A stretch of DNA of 64,000 bases from Chloroflexi bacterium CSP1-4 (GTDB lineage Bacteria > Chloroflexota > Limnocylindria > Limnocylindrales > CSP1-4). Under the pieces are notes generated by a model that was given only the letters and a program-made list of their open reading frames with translations, ran no database searches and was not told the origin of the DNA. The stretch's first letter is position 1, and every line of letters starts with the position of its first letter. The stretch is from assembly GCA_001443375.1 (NCBI GenBank), contig LDXM01000013.1, forward strand, positions 1-64,000, written 5' to 3'. The position numbers were made by a program, and so were the translations under genes. Shown here in pieces: positions 26,531 through 34,906 of this stretch.

Positions 26531-28150
26531 CCCCTGGCGGCGGCGCTTCTTCGCGTCGGCGAGGATCTCGCGGGCGGCGTTCTGGCCGGGCCAGCCGCTG
26601 ATGCCGCCACCCGGATGGGCGCCGGAGCCGCAGAGGTAGAGCCCCTCCACCGGCAGCCGGTAGCGCGCGTAGCCCAGCAGCGGCCGCCACAGGAAGAACG
26701 AGTCGAGGGCCGGCTCGGCATGCAGCGGGTGTCCTCCGGTCAGCCCGAAGTCGCGTTCAAGGTCGAGCGGCGTCAGGACCTGCCGTGCCGCTACCAGCGA
26801 CGAGATGCCCGGCGCCACGGACTCCAGCACCGCCATCACGCGGTCGCCCAGGGCCTCCCGACTCGCATCCCAGTCGCCGTCGCGCAGCCGGTAGGGGGCG
26901 TACTGGGCGATGACGCTCATGACCTGCGTGCCCTCGGGCGCGCCGGACACCAGCGTCGGGTCGGCCAGCGAGGGGATCGTTGCCTCGAGCACCGGCGTCT
27001 CGCTTGGGCGGCCGTACTTCGAGGCGTCGAAGGCCCGCTCGATGGGGTCGATGCCGGGGGCCACCAGGATCCGGCCGCGCAGGAGCCGCTCGTCGCCGTT
27101 CGCGGCCGGGAAGCGCGGCACGCCGGACAGGACGAGGTTCACCTTGGCCACGACGCCCGGCTGGCGGATGTTGCCGGCCCGCCAGCGCATCGAGGGACCG
27201 AGGGTCACCGGGTCGACGAGGTCGAGCAGCGTGCGCTTCGGATCGGCGCCGGAGACGACCATCGGCGCGGCGATCTCCTCGCCCGAGGCGAGCGCCACGC
27301 CGGTCGCCCGGCCGTCCGCCGTCGTCACGGCGATCACGTCGGCGGAGGTGCGGACCTCCGCTCCGAGCGTGCGCGCCGCTGCGGCCAGCGCCTCGGCCAG
27401 GGCGCCGGGGCCGCCCCTCGCGTAGACGGTCTCGCCGGCCGCCCCGCCATCGTTGCCCGCGGAGTCGCCGAGCAGGACGGCGGCCGAGCCGCCCGACCAG
27501 GGGCCCAGCGAGGCGAAGCGGACGCCGCGCCAGGCGATCGCAGCCTGCAGCGCGTCGGTCTCGAAGGACTCGGCCACGAAGTCGGCCACGGCCATGGGCA
27601 GCACGCGCAGGATCGTCCGCGCGTCGAGCCTGCCCAGGCCGCGGAACGCCCGGCCGAGCCTCAGCCCGAGGAGGGCGTCGCCGAAGCCAGGGCTGACGAT
27701 GTCGGGCGGCGTCTCGTCGCCAAGCGCCGCCAGGAAGCGGCTCAGCACCCGCACGCGGCGGTCGAAGTCCGGGTAGGCGGCGGCGTCCTTCTCGGACCGG
27801 CCGTGCAGCCCCTCCGCCGTCCGGGCCGGGTCGCCGTACAGGATCAATGCGGTGCCGTCGGGTGACGGCGCGAAGACGCGCACCTCGGGCGCGAGAAGCG
27901 TCAGCCCGTGGCGCTTGAGGTCGAGGTCGCGGACGACGCTCGGGCGCAGCCGGCCGACCGTGTGCATGAGCGTCGGCACCCGCGCGCCGGGCGCCAGCTC
28001 GGTCGTGTCCGCGATCCCGCCGACGCGCTCGCGCCGCTCCACCACGAGCGTGCGCAGGCCGCTCTTCGAGAGGTATCCAGCCGTGACGAGGGAGTTGTGG
28101 CCGGCGCCGATGACGATCGCGTCGTAGGCGGTCGAGGCCCTCGTCGTCAT
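26501..28150 (-). CDS. PYROXD2/CrtI-like FAD-dependent oxidoreductase (copy 1)
   Basis: A 549-residue flavoprotein with N-terminal dinucleotide-binding fold DAIVIGAGHNSLVTAGYLSK and LVVERRERVGG, and the C-terminal FAD block YLCGSGAHPGGGISGWPGQN typical of phytoene-desaturase-like enzymes. The substrate is unknown; no carotenoid genes are nearby. It follows its paralogue with a 1-nt gap. The pair is divergent from a GcvT-like gene, so a role in amine or amino-acid oxidation is possible but only inferred. Confidence 0.82.
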   Translation of the reverse strand: MTTRASTAYDAIVIGAGHNSLVTAGYLSKSGLRTLVVERRERVGGIADTTELAPGARVPTLMHTVGRLRPSVVRDLDLKRHGLTLLAPEVRVFAPSPDGTALILYGDPARTAEGLHGRSEKDAAAYPDFDRRVRVLSRFLAALGDETPPDIVSPGFGDALLGLRLGRAFRGLGRLDARTILRVLPMAVADFVAESFETDALQAAIAWRGVRFASLGPWSGGSAAVLLGDSAGNDGGAAGETVYARGGPGALAEALAAAARTLGAEVRTSADVIAVTTADGRATGVALASGEEIAAPMVVSGADPKRTLLDLVDPVTLGPSMRWRAGNIRQPGVVAKVNLVLSGVPRFPAANGDERLLRGRILVAPGIDPIERAFDASKYGRPSETPVLEATIPSLADPTLVSGAPEGTQVMSVIAQYAPYRLRDGDWDASREALGDRVMAVLESVAPGISSLVAARQVLTPLDLERDFGLTGGHPLHAEPALDSFFLWRPLLGYARYRLPVEGLYLCGSGAHPGGGISGWPGQNAAREILADAKKRRRQGSEQPHRDGW

Positions 28151-28151
28151 C

Positions 28152-29747
28152 TCAGGCCGCCTTCCGGCCGCGGGACTTCAGGTACTCCATGGCGGCCAGG
28201 CGGCCGTTGGCGCCCATGATCCCGCCGCCCGGGTGGGTCGAGGAGCCGCACAGCCAGAGATCGCGGATGGGCGTCCGGAAGCGGGCGTAGCCGGGCACCG
28301 GTCGGCTGAAGAAGAGCTGCTCGAGAGTCAGCTCGCCCTGGAAGATGTTGCCCTCGGTCAGGCCGATGATGCGCTCCATGTCGAGCGGCGTGTGCACCTG
28401 GCGCCCGACGATGACCTCGCGGATGTTCGGCGCCCGCTCGGCGATGGTGTCGATGACCGCGTCGCCGAAGGCTTCGCGCTGGTCGTCCCAGGTGCCCAGG
28501 CTCGGGTCCAGCCTGTACGGCGCGTACTGCACGAAGCAGCTGATGACGTGCTTGCCGGGCGGCGCCATGGTCGGGTCGACGAGGGTCGGGATGATCATGT
28601 CCACGTACGGGCGCGCGCTGAAGCGACCGTACTTCGCGTCGTCGTAGGCGCGCTCCATGTAGTCCAGTGAGGGGCTGAAGCTGATCGCCCCGCGCAGGTG
28701 CTCCCCCTCCCCCGGCAGGCAGGTGAAGTCGGGCAGCCGATCCACGGCGAGGTTCACCTTGCCCGAGGAGCCGCGGAACTTGAAGCGGCGCACCTCGGCC
28801 TCGAACGCGGGATCCAGCGTGCCCGGCTCGAGAAGGTCGATGAAGGTCCGCTTCACGTCGGTCGAGGCGAGCACCGCGCCGGCGGCGATCTCCTCGCCGC
28901 TCTCGAGGACGACGCCCGTGGCGCGGCCGTCCCGGGTGAGGATGCGGACGACCGGCGCCTCGGTGCGGATCGTGGCGCCCAGCGAGCGAGCGGCTGAGGC
29001 GATGGCCAGGCTGATGCCGCCCGTGCCGCCCTTGGGGATGCCCCAGGCGCGGAAGGCACCGTCGATCTCGCCCATGTAGTGGTGCAGCAGCACGTAGGCC
29101 GTGCCCGGAGAGCGCACGCCGAGGTACGTGCCGATGATGCCGGACGCGGACATCGTGGCCTTGAGCGGGTCGGTCTCGAACCACTGGTCGAGGAAGTCGG
29201 CGGCGCTCATCGTCATGAGCTGGATGAAGACCGCCTGCTGGCGTTCCGGCAGCCGCCCGAAGGAGCGGGCCAGGCCGGCCAAGGGCAGGAACTCGCGCGG
29301 GTCGCGGCCGGTGAGGTCGGGCGGGACGATGCCCAGGATGGGCTTGATGAACTTGGCCATCTCGACCATCAGCCGGCCGTACTCCTCGTACGCCTCGGCA
29401 TCCGAGGCGGACCAGCGGCGCAGCTCGCGCATCGTCCGGCCGTGGTCGTTGACGCGCCACAGGTAGTCGCCGTCCAACGGCGTGAAGGTACCGTCGAGGG
29501 GCAGGATGTCCAGGCCATGACGCGGCAGGTCCAGCTCGCGGATGATCTCCGGGCGCAGCAGCGAGACGACGTACGAGAAGGTCGAGAAGCGGAAGCCGGG
29601 CACGATCTCCTCGGTCGCCGCCGCCCCGCCCAGGACGTGGCGCTTCTCGAGGACGAGCGTCTTGAGGCCGGCGCGGGCCAGGTAGGCGGCGCTGATGAGG
29701 CCGTTGTGGCCGCCGCCGATGATGACCGCGTCGTAGCGCTCGGCCAC
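28152..29747 (-). CDS. PYROXD2/CrtI-like FAD-dependent oxidoreductase (copy 2)
   Basis: About 531 residues, paralogous to the following gene. It has the FAD-binding DAVIIGGGHNGLISAAYLAR and VLEKRHVLGG, and the late block LWLCGSSTHPGGGIMGANGR. GTG 29747 is chosen because GGAGG lies 5 nt upstream and the Rossmann strand starts a few residues later; an earlier ATG at 29819 has no ribosome site. It is first in a two-gene unit. The duplicated genes may form a heteromer or act on related substrates. Confidence 0.82.
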   Translation of the reverse strand: MAERYDAVIIGGGHNGLISAAYLARAGLKTLVLEKRHVLGGAAATEEIVPGFRFSTFSYVVSLLRPEIIRELDLPRHGLDILPLDGTFTPLDGDYLWRVNDHGRTMRELRRWSASDAEAYEEYGRLMVEMAKFIKPILGIVPPDLTGRDPREFLPLAGLARSFGRLPERQQAVFIQLMTMSAADFLDQWFETDPLKATMSASGIIGTYLGVRSPGTAYVLLHHYMGEIDGAFRAWGIPKGGTGGISLAIASAARSLGATIRTEAPVVRILTRDGRATGVVLESGEEIAAGAVLASTDVKRTFIDLLEPGTLDPAFEAEVRRFKFRGSSGKVNLAVDRLPDFTCLPGEGEHLRGAISFSPSLDYMERAYDDAKYGRFSARPYVDMIIPTLVDPTMAPPGKHVISCFVQYAPYRLDPSLGTWDDQREAFGDAVIDTIAERAPNIREVIVGRQVHTPLDMERIIGLTEGNIFQGELTLEQLFFSRPVPGYARFRTPIRDLWLCGSSTHPGGGIMGANGRLAAMEYLKSRGRKAA

Positions 29748-29784
29748 CGGTCCCTCCGTCAAGACGAGCCGCGGCCCGAACGCC

Positions 29785-29835
29785 GCGACGACTATACAGA
29801 GTGCATAGGAATCTTCCATACTGTACGCGATTCGC
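29785..29835. promoter_or_regulatory. Divergent promoter region with an operator-like dyad
   Basis: Between the oxidoreductase pair and the GcvT-like gene, the minus strand carries TATAGT (29795-29790) and the plus strand CATACT near 29816. TACAG and CTGTA half-sites at about 29794 and 29820 face each other across this AT-richer patch, a possible repressor site. This short stretch stands out in base composition from its GC-rich surroundings. Confidence 0.4.
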
Positions 29836-29890
29836 GGGGTCCCGTTCGGCCGGACCGCGCGGCCATGCAGGAGCCGAGGAGTCGTCGCAC

Positions 29891-31084
29891 GTGAGCGTCG
29901 GGACCGCCTTCCACGACCGCACCGCGCCCCTCAACCGCAAGATGCAGTGGCGCGAGTGGGCGGGCTTCTACGCCGCCAGCGTCTACGCCGACTTCCACGA
30001 CATCGAGTACAACGCCATCCGCGAAGCGGCTGCTCTGATCGACGTCAGCCCGCTCTTCAAGTACCGCGTGAGTGGCCCCGACGCGGAGCGGCTGGTCGAC
30101 CGCGTCATCACCCGCGACGCGACGAAGCTCAAGATCGGCGCGGTGTACTACACGCCCTGGTGCGACGAGCACGGCAAGGTCGTCGACGACGGCACGGTCC
30201 ACCGCCTCTCCCCCACCGAGTTCCGCTGGACGGCCGCCGACCCGCAGCTGCGCTGGCTGCGCATGAACGCCGCCGGTCTGCACGTGACCGTCGAGGACGT
30301 CTCCGAGTCTCTCGCCGCGCTGGCCCTCCAGGGCCCACAGAGCCGGGCCGTCCTGGAGGCGGCCACCGGCGAATCCTTCGCCGACTTGGGCTACTTCCGC
30401 CGACGCGGCTCGAAGATCGGGGCGGTCGCCCTCGACGTTTCGCGCACCGGCTACACCGGCGACCTGGGCTACGAGCTGTGGCTGCCCGAGGAGGCGGCCG
30501 CGGAGGTCTGGGACGCGCTGGTGGCGGCCGGCACGGCGCACGGCATCCGGCCGGCGGGGATGCTCGCCCTCGACGTGACGCGCCTGGAGGCGGGGCTGAT
30601 CCTGCTCGAGGTCGACTACACCTCCGCCCGCCAGGCCATGAACCCCGAGCAGAACTACTCCCCGTTCGAGATCGGCCTGGGGCGCCTGGTGACCTTCGAC
30701 AAGGCCGACTTCGTGGGCAAGCGCGCCCTGGAGGCCGAGCGGCGCCGTGGCGGCCCCGGGCGCCGGCTGGTCGGGCTGACGCTCGACTGGTATGGCATCG
30801 AGGGGCTCTTCGCCGCGCAGGGCCTTCCGCCGGCCGTTTCGCCGACCGTGGATCGCTCGGCGGTGCCCGTCTTCGCCCCCGGTCGCGGACAGGTGGGCAA
30901 GGCCACCAGCCGTGGCTGGAGCCCCATCCTCAAGCAGGCCATCGCGCTGGCCTCGGTGCCGCCCGCCTACGAGAAGGCGGGCTCGCAGCTCGAGGTCGAG
31001 TGGACCGTCGAGGGCCGCCGGGGCCGCGTCAGGGCGACCGTCGTCGAGCTCCCCTTCCTCGACCTGCCGCGCAAGCGGGCGTAA
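29891..31084 (+). CDS. GcvT-like aminomethyltransferase family protein
   Basis: A 397-residue protein of the glycine-cleavage T-protein fold, which handles folate-bound one-carbon units. Recognisable segments include YNAIREAAALIDVSPLFKYR, ALQGPQSRAVL, SRTGYTGDLGYELW and GLGRLVTFDKADFVGKRAL. GTG 29891 has AGGAG 9 nt upstream. No gcvH or gcvP is nearby, so it is probably not the glycine cleavage enzyme itself but a demethylase-type relative working with the divergent flavoproteins. That pairing is inference from position. Confidence 0.82.
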   Translation: MSVGTAFHDRTAPLNRKMQWREWAGFYAASVYADFHDIEYNAIREAAALIDVSPLFKYRVSGPDAERLVDRVITRDATKLKIGAVYYTPWCDEHGKVVDDGTVHRLSPTEFRWTAADPQLRWLRMNAAGLHVTVEDVSESLAALALQGPQSRAVLEAATGESFADLGYFRRRGSKIGAVALDVSRTGYTGDLGYELWLPEEAAAEVWDALVAAGTAHGIRPAGMLALDVTRLEAGLILLEVDYTSARQAMNPEQNYSPFEIGLGRLVTFDKADFVGKRALEAERRRGGPGRRLVGLTLDWYGIEGLFAAQGLPPAVSPTVDRSAVPVFAPGRGQVGKATSRGWSPILKQAIALASVPPAYEKAGSQLEVEWTVEGRRGRVRATVVELPFLDLPRKRA

Positions 31085-31229
31085 CGCCGGCGGTCACGCT
31101 CCGCGGGTCGGCCCTTCTACCCCTGGCGTCCGAACCATCGCGGCCATGTCCCCGAGGCATAGGATTCGCGCCCGGATGCCCCGGGACGGTCGTGAGCGGC
31201 CCGGAAGGCCGCCACGGGGGGTGGGTTCC

Positions 31230-31298
31230 ATGCTTCAGGGCGATGGCATCGCCGCCATGGACGCCTGCCCGACCCCCTGGCCCTGCACCAATGCCTGA
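31230..31298 (+). CDS. Speculative 22-residue peptide in the 31085-31354 gap
   Basis: The 270-nt gap after the GcvT-like gene holds only one feature of note. ATG 31230 follows a GGGGGGTGGG run and opens a 22-codon frame ending DACPTPWPCTNA, with two cysteines around TPWP. The frame extends upstream to ATG 31146. Coding is unproven: GC-rich sequence gives such frames by chance. It lies antisense to the tail end of any transcript reading through the DUF1989 gene. Confidence 0.15.
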   Translation: MLQGDGIAAMDACPTPWPCTNA

Positions 31299-31354
31299 GG
31301 GGTATGGAAGCGCCGGACGCACGCCGCGGCCTGGAGGCGGGGCCGGGCTGCAAA

Positions 31355-31960
31355 TCAGTCGAGAAGGTCGATGGCGAGGGACGTCGGGCCGGGGCCGTTG
31401 ACCGGATTGAGGTCCTGCGGACACGCGGAGAGGACGACGATCGCATCCATCTCGGCCCGCAGGGTCACCGAGTCGCCTGGGCGGGTCCCCGCCGCCCTGA
31501 AGCTGAGCGCACCGTCCGGGCCGATCGGGACGTCCATGAACAGGTTGATCGGCTGGGGAACCTCGACGCTGGGGTGACCCAGGCCGGCCATGGCCCGCCT
31601 CAGGTTCTCCTCGCATGAGGCGTGCCAGCCGGTGACGCCGAGGAGACGATAGCGCTCCGGATCGCAGGCGGCCATGAGCATGTCGTTGACACCGGGCGAG
31701 TCTTCGGCCAGAAGCGTCAGGATGGGCCGCCGTCGATTGGTCAGGAACGCCTCGCCCACGCGCGGGAAGAGGCGGGCTATGCCGACCCTGGTGTGTTCGG
31801 CGGAGGCGTACTCGCCGACGTCCCGGGCGGAGAACGCGAACAGGTCGCCCACCTGCTGGCCCTCGACGTCGACGACCCGGAACTGCCCGCCGGCGGGCAC
31901 CGGGACGGCCCTGCCCTCGCGAGCCGGGACGAGGATGCGTTCGTGGATCGACCGGTCCAT
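31355..31960 (-). CDS. DUF1989 family protein (urea-carboxylase-associated/carboxyguanidine deiminase type)
   Basis: A 201-residue DUF1989 protein. Typical blocks are EDSPGVNDMLMAACDPERY, GWHASCEENL, PQPINLFMDVPI and LRAEMDAIVVLSACPQDLNP with PTSL near the end. Members accompany urea or guanidine carboxylases, and some act as carboxyguanidine deiminase subunits, normally as two paralogues. Only one copy and no carboxylase are present here, so its substrate is open. ATG 31960 lies 7 nt after TAGGCT, consistent with a leaderless message. Confidence 0.82.
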   Translation of the reverse strand: MDRSIHERILVPAREGRAVPVPAGGQFRVVDVEGQQVGDLFAFSARDVGEYASAEHTRVGIARLFPRVGEAFLTNRRRPILTLLAEDSPGVNDMLMAACDPERYRLLGVTGWHASCEENLRRAMAGLGHPSVEVPQPINLFMDVPIGPDGALSFRAAGTRPGDSVTLRAEMDAIVVLSACPQDLNPVNGPGPTSLAIDLLD

Positions 31961-31973
31961 CGTGGCGAGCCTA
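31961..31973 (-). promoter_or_regulatory. Probable leaderless promoter of the DUF1989 gene
   Basis: Minus-strand TAGGCT (31973-31968) ends 7 nt before ATG 31960. Confidence 0.45.
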
Positions 31974-32015
31974 CCACCCGGGGGGCGGGCCACTCGGCTC
32001 TTCAGGTGGTGACGA

Positions 32016-32456
32016 ATGACGCTGACGCCGGTCCGCCTGAGTCCCGACAGTCCACCCATGGTCAGGGCAGTCGTCGTCAACCGCGATCAGGGACTCGCCG
32101 GGCAGCAGGCCGAAGCGCTCCGGGCCGCCGGCTACGAGGTCGAGCTGTGCGGGGGACCCCAGCACGAACCGTGCCCGGTCCTCGACAGTCTTCCGTGCCC
32201 GCTCGTCGACCGCGCCGACGTGCTCGTCTACGACGCCTGGATCGCCGGCAGCAGCGATGGCGGCAGGCAACTGATCGCCCAGCTCCGCGAGACGTACGTC
32301 GATCTGCCGGTCGTCCTCACCTCGGTCGACCGGAGCCTCGCCTGGGTCGAGACCGAAGGCCCGCACCGCGTCACCCCGCTCGTCGGCACGCCGACGCCGG
32401 AGGAGCTGCGGGCGGCCGTCGAGGCGGCGCTCGCCGACCAGGGAATGGCTGTCTGA
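32016..32456 (+). CDS. Receiver-like (REC-fold) small protein, phosphoacceptor uncertain
   Basis: A 146-residue single-domain protein resembling a response-regulator receiver: VRAVVVNRDQGLAGQQAEAL at the start, DVLVYDAWIAGSSDGGRQLI in the middle and LPVVLTSVD later. The usual Asp at the end of strand 3 may be the Asp of LVYDAW. The N-terminal acidic pair is reduced to one Asp (NRD), so phosphorylation is doubtful. ATG 32016 has AGGTGG upstream; ATG 32058 is an alternative giving 132 residues. No kinase is adjacent. It stops 1 nt before the convergent aminotransferase gene. Confidence 0.55.
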   Translation: MTLTPVRLSPDSPPMVRAVVVNRDQGLAGQQAEALRAAGYEVELCGGPQHEPCPVLDSLPCPLVDRADVLVYDAWIAGSSDGGRQLIAQLRETYVDLPVVLTSVDRSLAWVETEGPHRVTPLVGTPTPEELRAAVEAALADQGMAV

Positions 32457-32457
32457 C

Positions 32458-33582
32458 TCATCCGAGCCGAAGGTCCGCGAAGGCGGCAAGCCGCCCCAGG
32501 GCGACGGGCAGGTCCGTCCGGCCGAAGCCGACACGGAAGTGGTTGCCCGGGTGGCCGAAGCGCGAGCCCGGCAGGAGGAGCACGCCCTCGGCCTCCACGA
32601 GTTCGGCGGCGAAGTCGTCGACGGTCGTGCCGGGGAGCGTCAGGCGCGGGAAGGCGACGGAGCCCGCCCGGGGCCGGACCCAGACGAATGCCTCCGGGCG
32701 CTCGGCGAAGAAGGCGTCGAGCAGCGGCAGGTTGGCTTCGACGATCGCGCGCGAGCGGGTCAGCACGGTCTCGCGCGCCCGAAGCGCGATGAGGGCCAGG
32801 ATCTCGGACGGGGCCGACGAGCAGATCGTCGTGTAGTCCTTGAAGGCCGCGACACGCTCGAGCAGCGCCCGGTCGCGGGTGGCCAGCCAGCCGATGCGCA
32901 GGCCGGCCATGGCGAACGACTTGGACATGACCCCCAGGCTAACGCCGCGATCCAGTGCGTCGGCGCCGGCGACGAGGCGGTCGGCCGGGTCGAACTCGAG
33001 GAAGCGGTAGACCTCGTCGGAGAGGAGGTGGACGCCGGCCTCGACGCAGAGGTCGGTGAGGACGCGCCACTCGGCGTGGGTGGGGAGCGTGCCGGTCGGA
33101 TTGTGCGGGGCATTGACCACGACGAGCCGCGTCTCGGGGCGCAGCGCAGCGCGCAGCCGGTCCACGTCGAGCGCCCAGCCATCGGCCTCGCGCAACTCGT
33201 GGAGGGTGACGTCGCTGCCGGCGGCCCGCGCCACCTCGTACAGGCTCTGGTAGCCGGGCCAGGTCACCACGGCATGGTCACCGGGCCCGAGCAGGACGTT
33301 GAGGAGGCAGAAGATGGCCTCCTCCGCACCGGCGAAGACGAGCACCTCGTCGGCATCGATCCGTTCATACAGCCCGGCGATCTCCCGGCGCAGGAGGGGG
33401 TGGCCGGTCGACTCCGTGTAGCCGAGGCGAAGGCCCTCCCAGAGCCCGCGGGTCTCGTCGTCGGCCAGGGCCAGCAGCTCGGCCAGCGGGTAGCCCTCGA
33501 CGTCCGAGGCGCACAGGAGGTGGCGGACGGCGAACTCCCAGCGGGCGAAGTAGCGTTCCAGGGCGAAGTCGGCGATGCGCAT
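32458..33582 (-). CDS. Fold-type I PLP aminotransferase
   Basis: A 374-residue class I/II aminotransferase. Motifs include YTESTGHPLLRREIA, NAPHNPTGTLPT, LSDEVYRFLEF and SKSFAMAGLRIGW with the PLP Lys in SKSF, and FRVGFGR at the end with the carboxylate-binding Arg. The substrate is not deducible. It is back to back with an arginase-like gene (88 nt between starts) and close to a DUF1989 gene, so a role in the breakdown of a nitrogen-rich amino acid is a reasonable guess. Confidence 0.85.
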   Translation of the reverse strand: MRIADFALERYFARWEFAVRHLLCASDVEGYPLAELLALADDETRGLWEGLRLGYTESTGHPLLRREIAGLYERIDADEVLVFAGAEEAIFCLLNVLLGPGDHAVVTWPGYQSLYEVARAAGSDVTLHELREADGWALDVDRLRAALRPETRLVVVNAPHNPTGTLPTHAEWRVLTDLCVEAGVHLLSDEVYRFLEFDPADRLVAGADALDRGVSLGVMSKSFAMAGLRIGWLATRDRALLERVAAFKDYTTICSSAPSEILALIALRARETVLTRSRAIVEANLPLLDAFFAERPEAFVWVRPRAGSVAFPRLTLPGTTVDDFAAELVEAEGVLLLPGSRFGHPGNHFRVGFGRTDLPVALGRLAAFADLRLG

Positions 33583-33657
33583 CAGCTGATGATGCCCGAC
33601 CCGGGTCTGGCGAGCGTGGCGGCGGGGGTGGCAACGGCGTGCCAGGTGTTGTTTCGG

Positions 33658-33669
33658 TATCCTCGGTCG
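33658..33669 (+). promoter_or_regulatory. Probable leaderless promoter of the arginase-like gene
   Basis: TATCCT (33658-33663) ends 6 nt before GTG 33670. A TTGTTT stretch lies just upstream, at about 33648. Confidence 0.5.
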
Positions 33670-34557
33670 GTGTCCTCCGCCATCGCCGTCGTCGGCGTCC
33701 CGACCTCGCTCGGCGGCCACCTCTCGGGCATGGAGCGGACCCCCGCCGAGCTGCGCCGCCGAGGGCTCCTGGACCGGCTCCGGGAGGCGGGCCTCGATCT
33801 TCGGGATGACGGCGACCTGGCAATCGAGCCCGGCTTCCGGCCCGACCCCGACCCGCGGGCCCAGAACCGGGCCCTCATCGCCGAATTCCTGCCCCGCGAG
33901 GCCGCCATGGTCGCCGCGTCGGTCGCGGACGGGGAGCGGCTGCTGATCCTCGGCGGCGACTGCTGCGCCCACGCCGGCGCCATGGCCGGCCTGCGCCGGG
34001 CGCGGCCGGACCGGCGCCTGGCCATCGCCTGGTTCGACGCCCACGGCGACTTCAACACGCCCGACACGACTCCCTCGGGCAACGTCTGGGGCATGCCCTT
34101 CGCGATGCTCTGCGGCCGCGGCGACCCGGACCTCGTGGCCGCCTGCGACGGGCCTACCGTCGATGAGCGCCACGCCGCGCTGCTCGGCGGCCAGGTGCTC
34201 GATGAACAGGAGTCGCGTCTGCTCGCCGCATCGCAGGTGGCACACTTCGGGGCGGGGATGCTCGGCACCCCGGCCGGACTGGCCGCCCTCGAGGCCTGGG
34301 CCTCCGCGGTCGGACGAGAAGTCGACGGCCTCTACATCGCGATCGACCACGACGTGCTCGACGCCTCGGGCGACTGGTCGGTCACGATGCCCGAGCCCGG
34401 CGGCCTCCCACTAGAAGCGGCGCTCGATGCGGTGCGGGCGCTGGCGACGGCGATCCCCGTCGTCGGCTATGGCGCGACGGCGATGAACTTCGGCCGCGGC
34501 GACGGACCGAAGACGGTCGGCGCCGCCGCGCAGCTGGCGAGCGCGGCCCTCGGCTGA
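33670..34557 (+). CDS. Arginase/agmatinase-superfamily protein with Cys in place of a metal His
   Basis: A 295-residue ureohydrolase-fold protein. The metal motifs are WFDAHGDFN (DAHxD, 123-127) and AIDHDVLDAS. The first metal motif, normally GGDHS, reads GGDCCAH, so the histidine ligand is replaced by Cys98. Arginase family members with GGDC are known, but their substrates are mostly undefined, so arginine hydrolysis should not be assumed. GTG 33670 is set by the TATCCT hexamer 6 nt upstream and by the core strand SSAIAVVGVPT starting at once. Confidence 0.8.
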   Translation: MSSAIAVVGVPTSLGGHLSGMERTPAELRRRGLLDRLREAGLDLRDDGDLAIEPGFRPDPDPRAQNRALIAEFLPREAAMVAASVADGERLLILGGDCCAHAGAMAGLRRARPDRRLAIAWFDAHGDFNTPDTTPSGNVWGMPFAMLCGRGDPDLVAACDGPTVDERHAALLGGQVLDEQESRLLAASQVAHFGAGMLGTPAGLAALEAWASAVGREVDGLYIAIDHDVLDASGDWSVTMPEPGGLPLEAALDAVRALATAIPVVGYGATAMNFGRGDGPKTVGAAAQLASAALG

Positions 34558-34660
34558 GCCACAGCCTCGGCTGAGCACAGGCGCACGTCCGTGCGTCCCC
34601 ACTCGATCCCGGCCCGATGTGCCAGGGGAGCGTCCGTGAGCGTGCCGTTGTGCAGCCCGC

Positions 34661-34805
34661 GTTCAATCGAGCGAACGGAGGACCGATGCGGGGCCGGACT
34701 CGAGGCTCCTTCGCCGGACTGATCGCTCGGTGTGCAAAGGGGCGGAGGGACCCTGCAAACCCCTCGTCCAGGCGAGGCCCAGCGGTCTCGTTCGTCCGGT
34801 TGAAC
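34661..34805. repeat. Intergenic palindromic element between convergent genes
   Basis: The 349 bases from 34558 to 34906 have no gene. Within them GTTCAATCGAGCGAACG (34661-34677) and CGTTCGTCCGGTTGAAC (34789-34805) are imperfect inverted arms enclosing further stems: AGGGG...CCCCT around GGGACCC, and CCTCG-TCCAGG-CGAGG (34762-34777). It lies between the arginase-like gene and btuD, which converge. It could be a structured RNA, a two-way terminator or a small mobile palindrome. Confidence 0.45.
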
Positions 34806-34812
34806 ACCGGGT

Positions 34813-34881
34813 GAGCAGCCGCCCGCGCCCGGGCCGAGCACACGCCCGCGCCTGGGCCGAGCAGCCGCCCGCGCTTGGGTG
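34813..34881. repeat. Three tandem 23-bp repeats
   Basis: Units begin at 34813, 34836 and 34859. Each starts GAGCA and continues with a CGCCCGCGC core; units 1 and 2 end in GGGCC, while unit 3 ends in GGGTG and is followed by another GAGC. They directly follow the palindromic element and precede the 3' end of btuD. There are no spacers, so this is not a CRISPR array. Confidence 0.7.
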
Positions 34882-34906
34882 AGCTGGTTCCCGACCGGCA
34901 AGCGTC

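Noticed and set aside
29891-31084. Glycine cleavage system T-protein proper
   Set aside because: No gcvH, gcvP or lipoyl genes adjoin it; it is divergent from flavoproteins, so only the fold family is claimed.
33670-34557. Naming the gene as arginase or agmatinase
   Set aside because: A metal-ligand His is replaced by Cys, so substrate assignment from the superfamily would be unsafe.
34813-34881. CRISPR array
   Set aside because: The three 23-bp units are contiguous with no spacers, and no cas genes are nearby.
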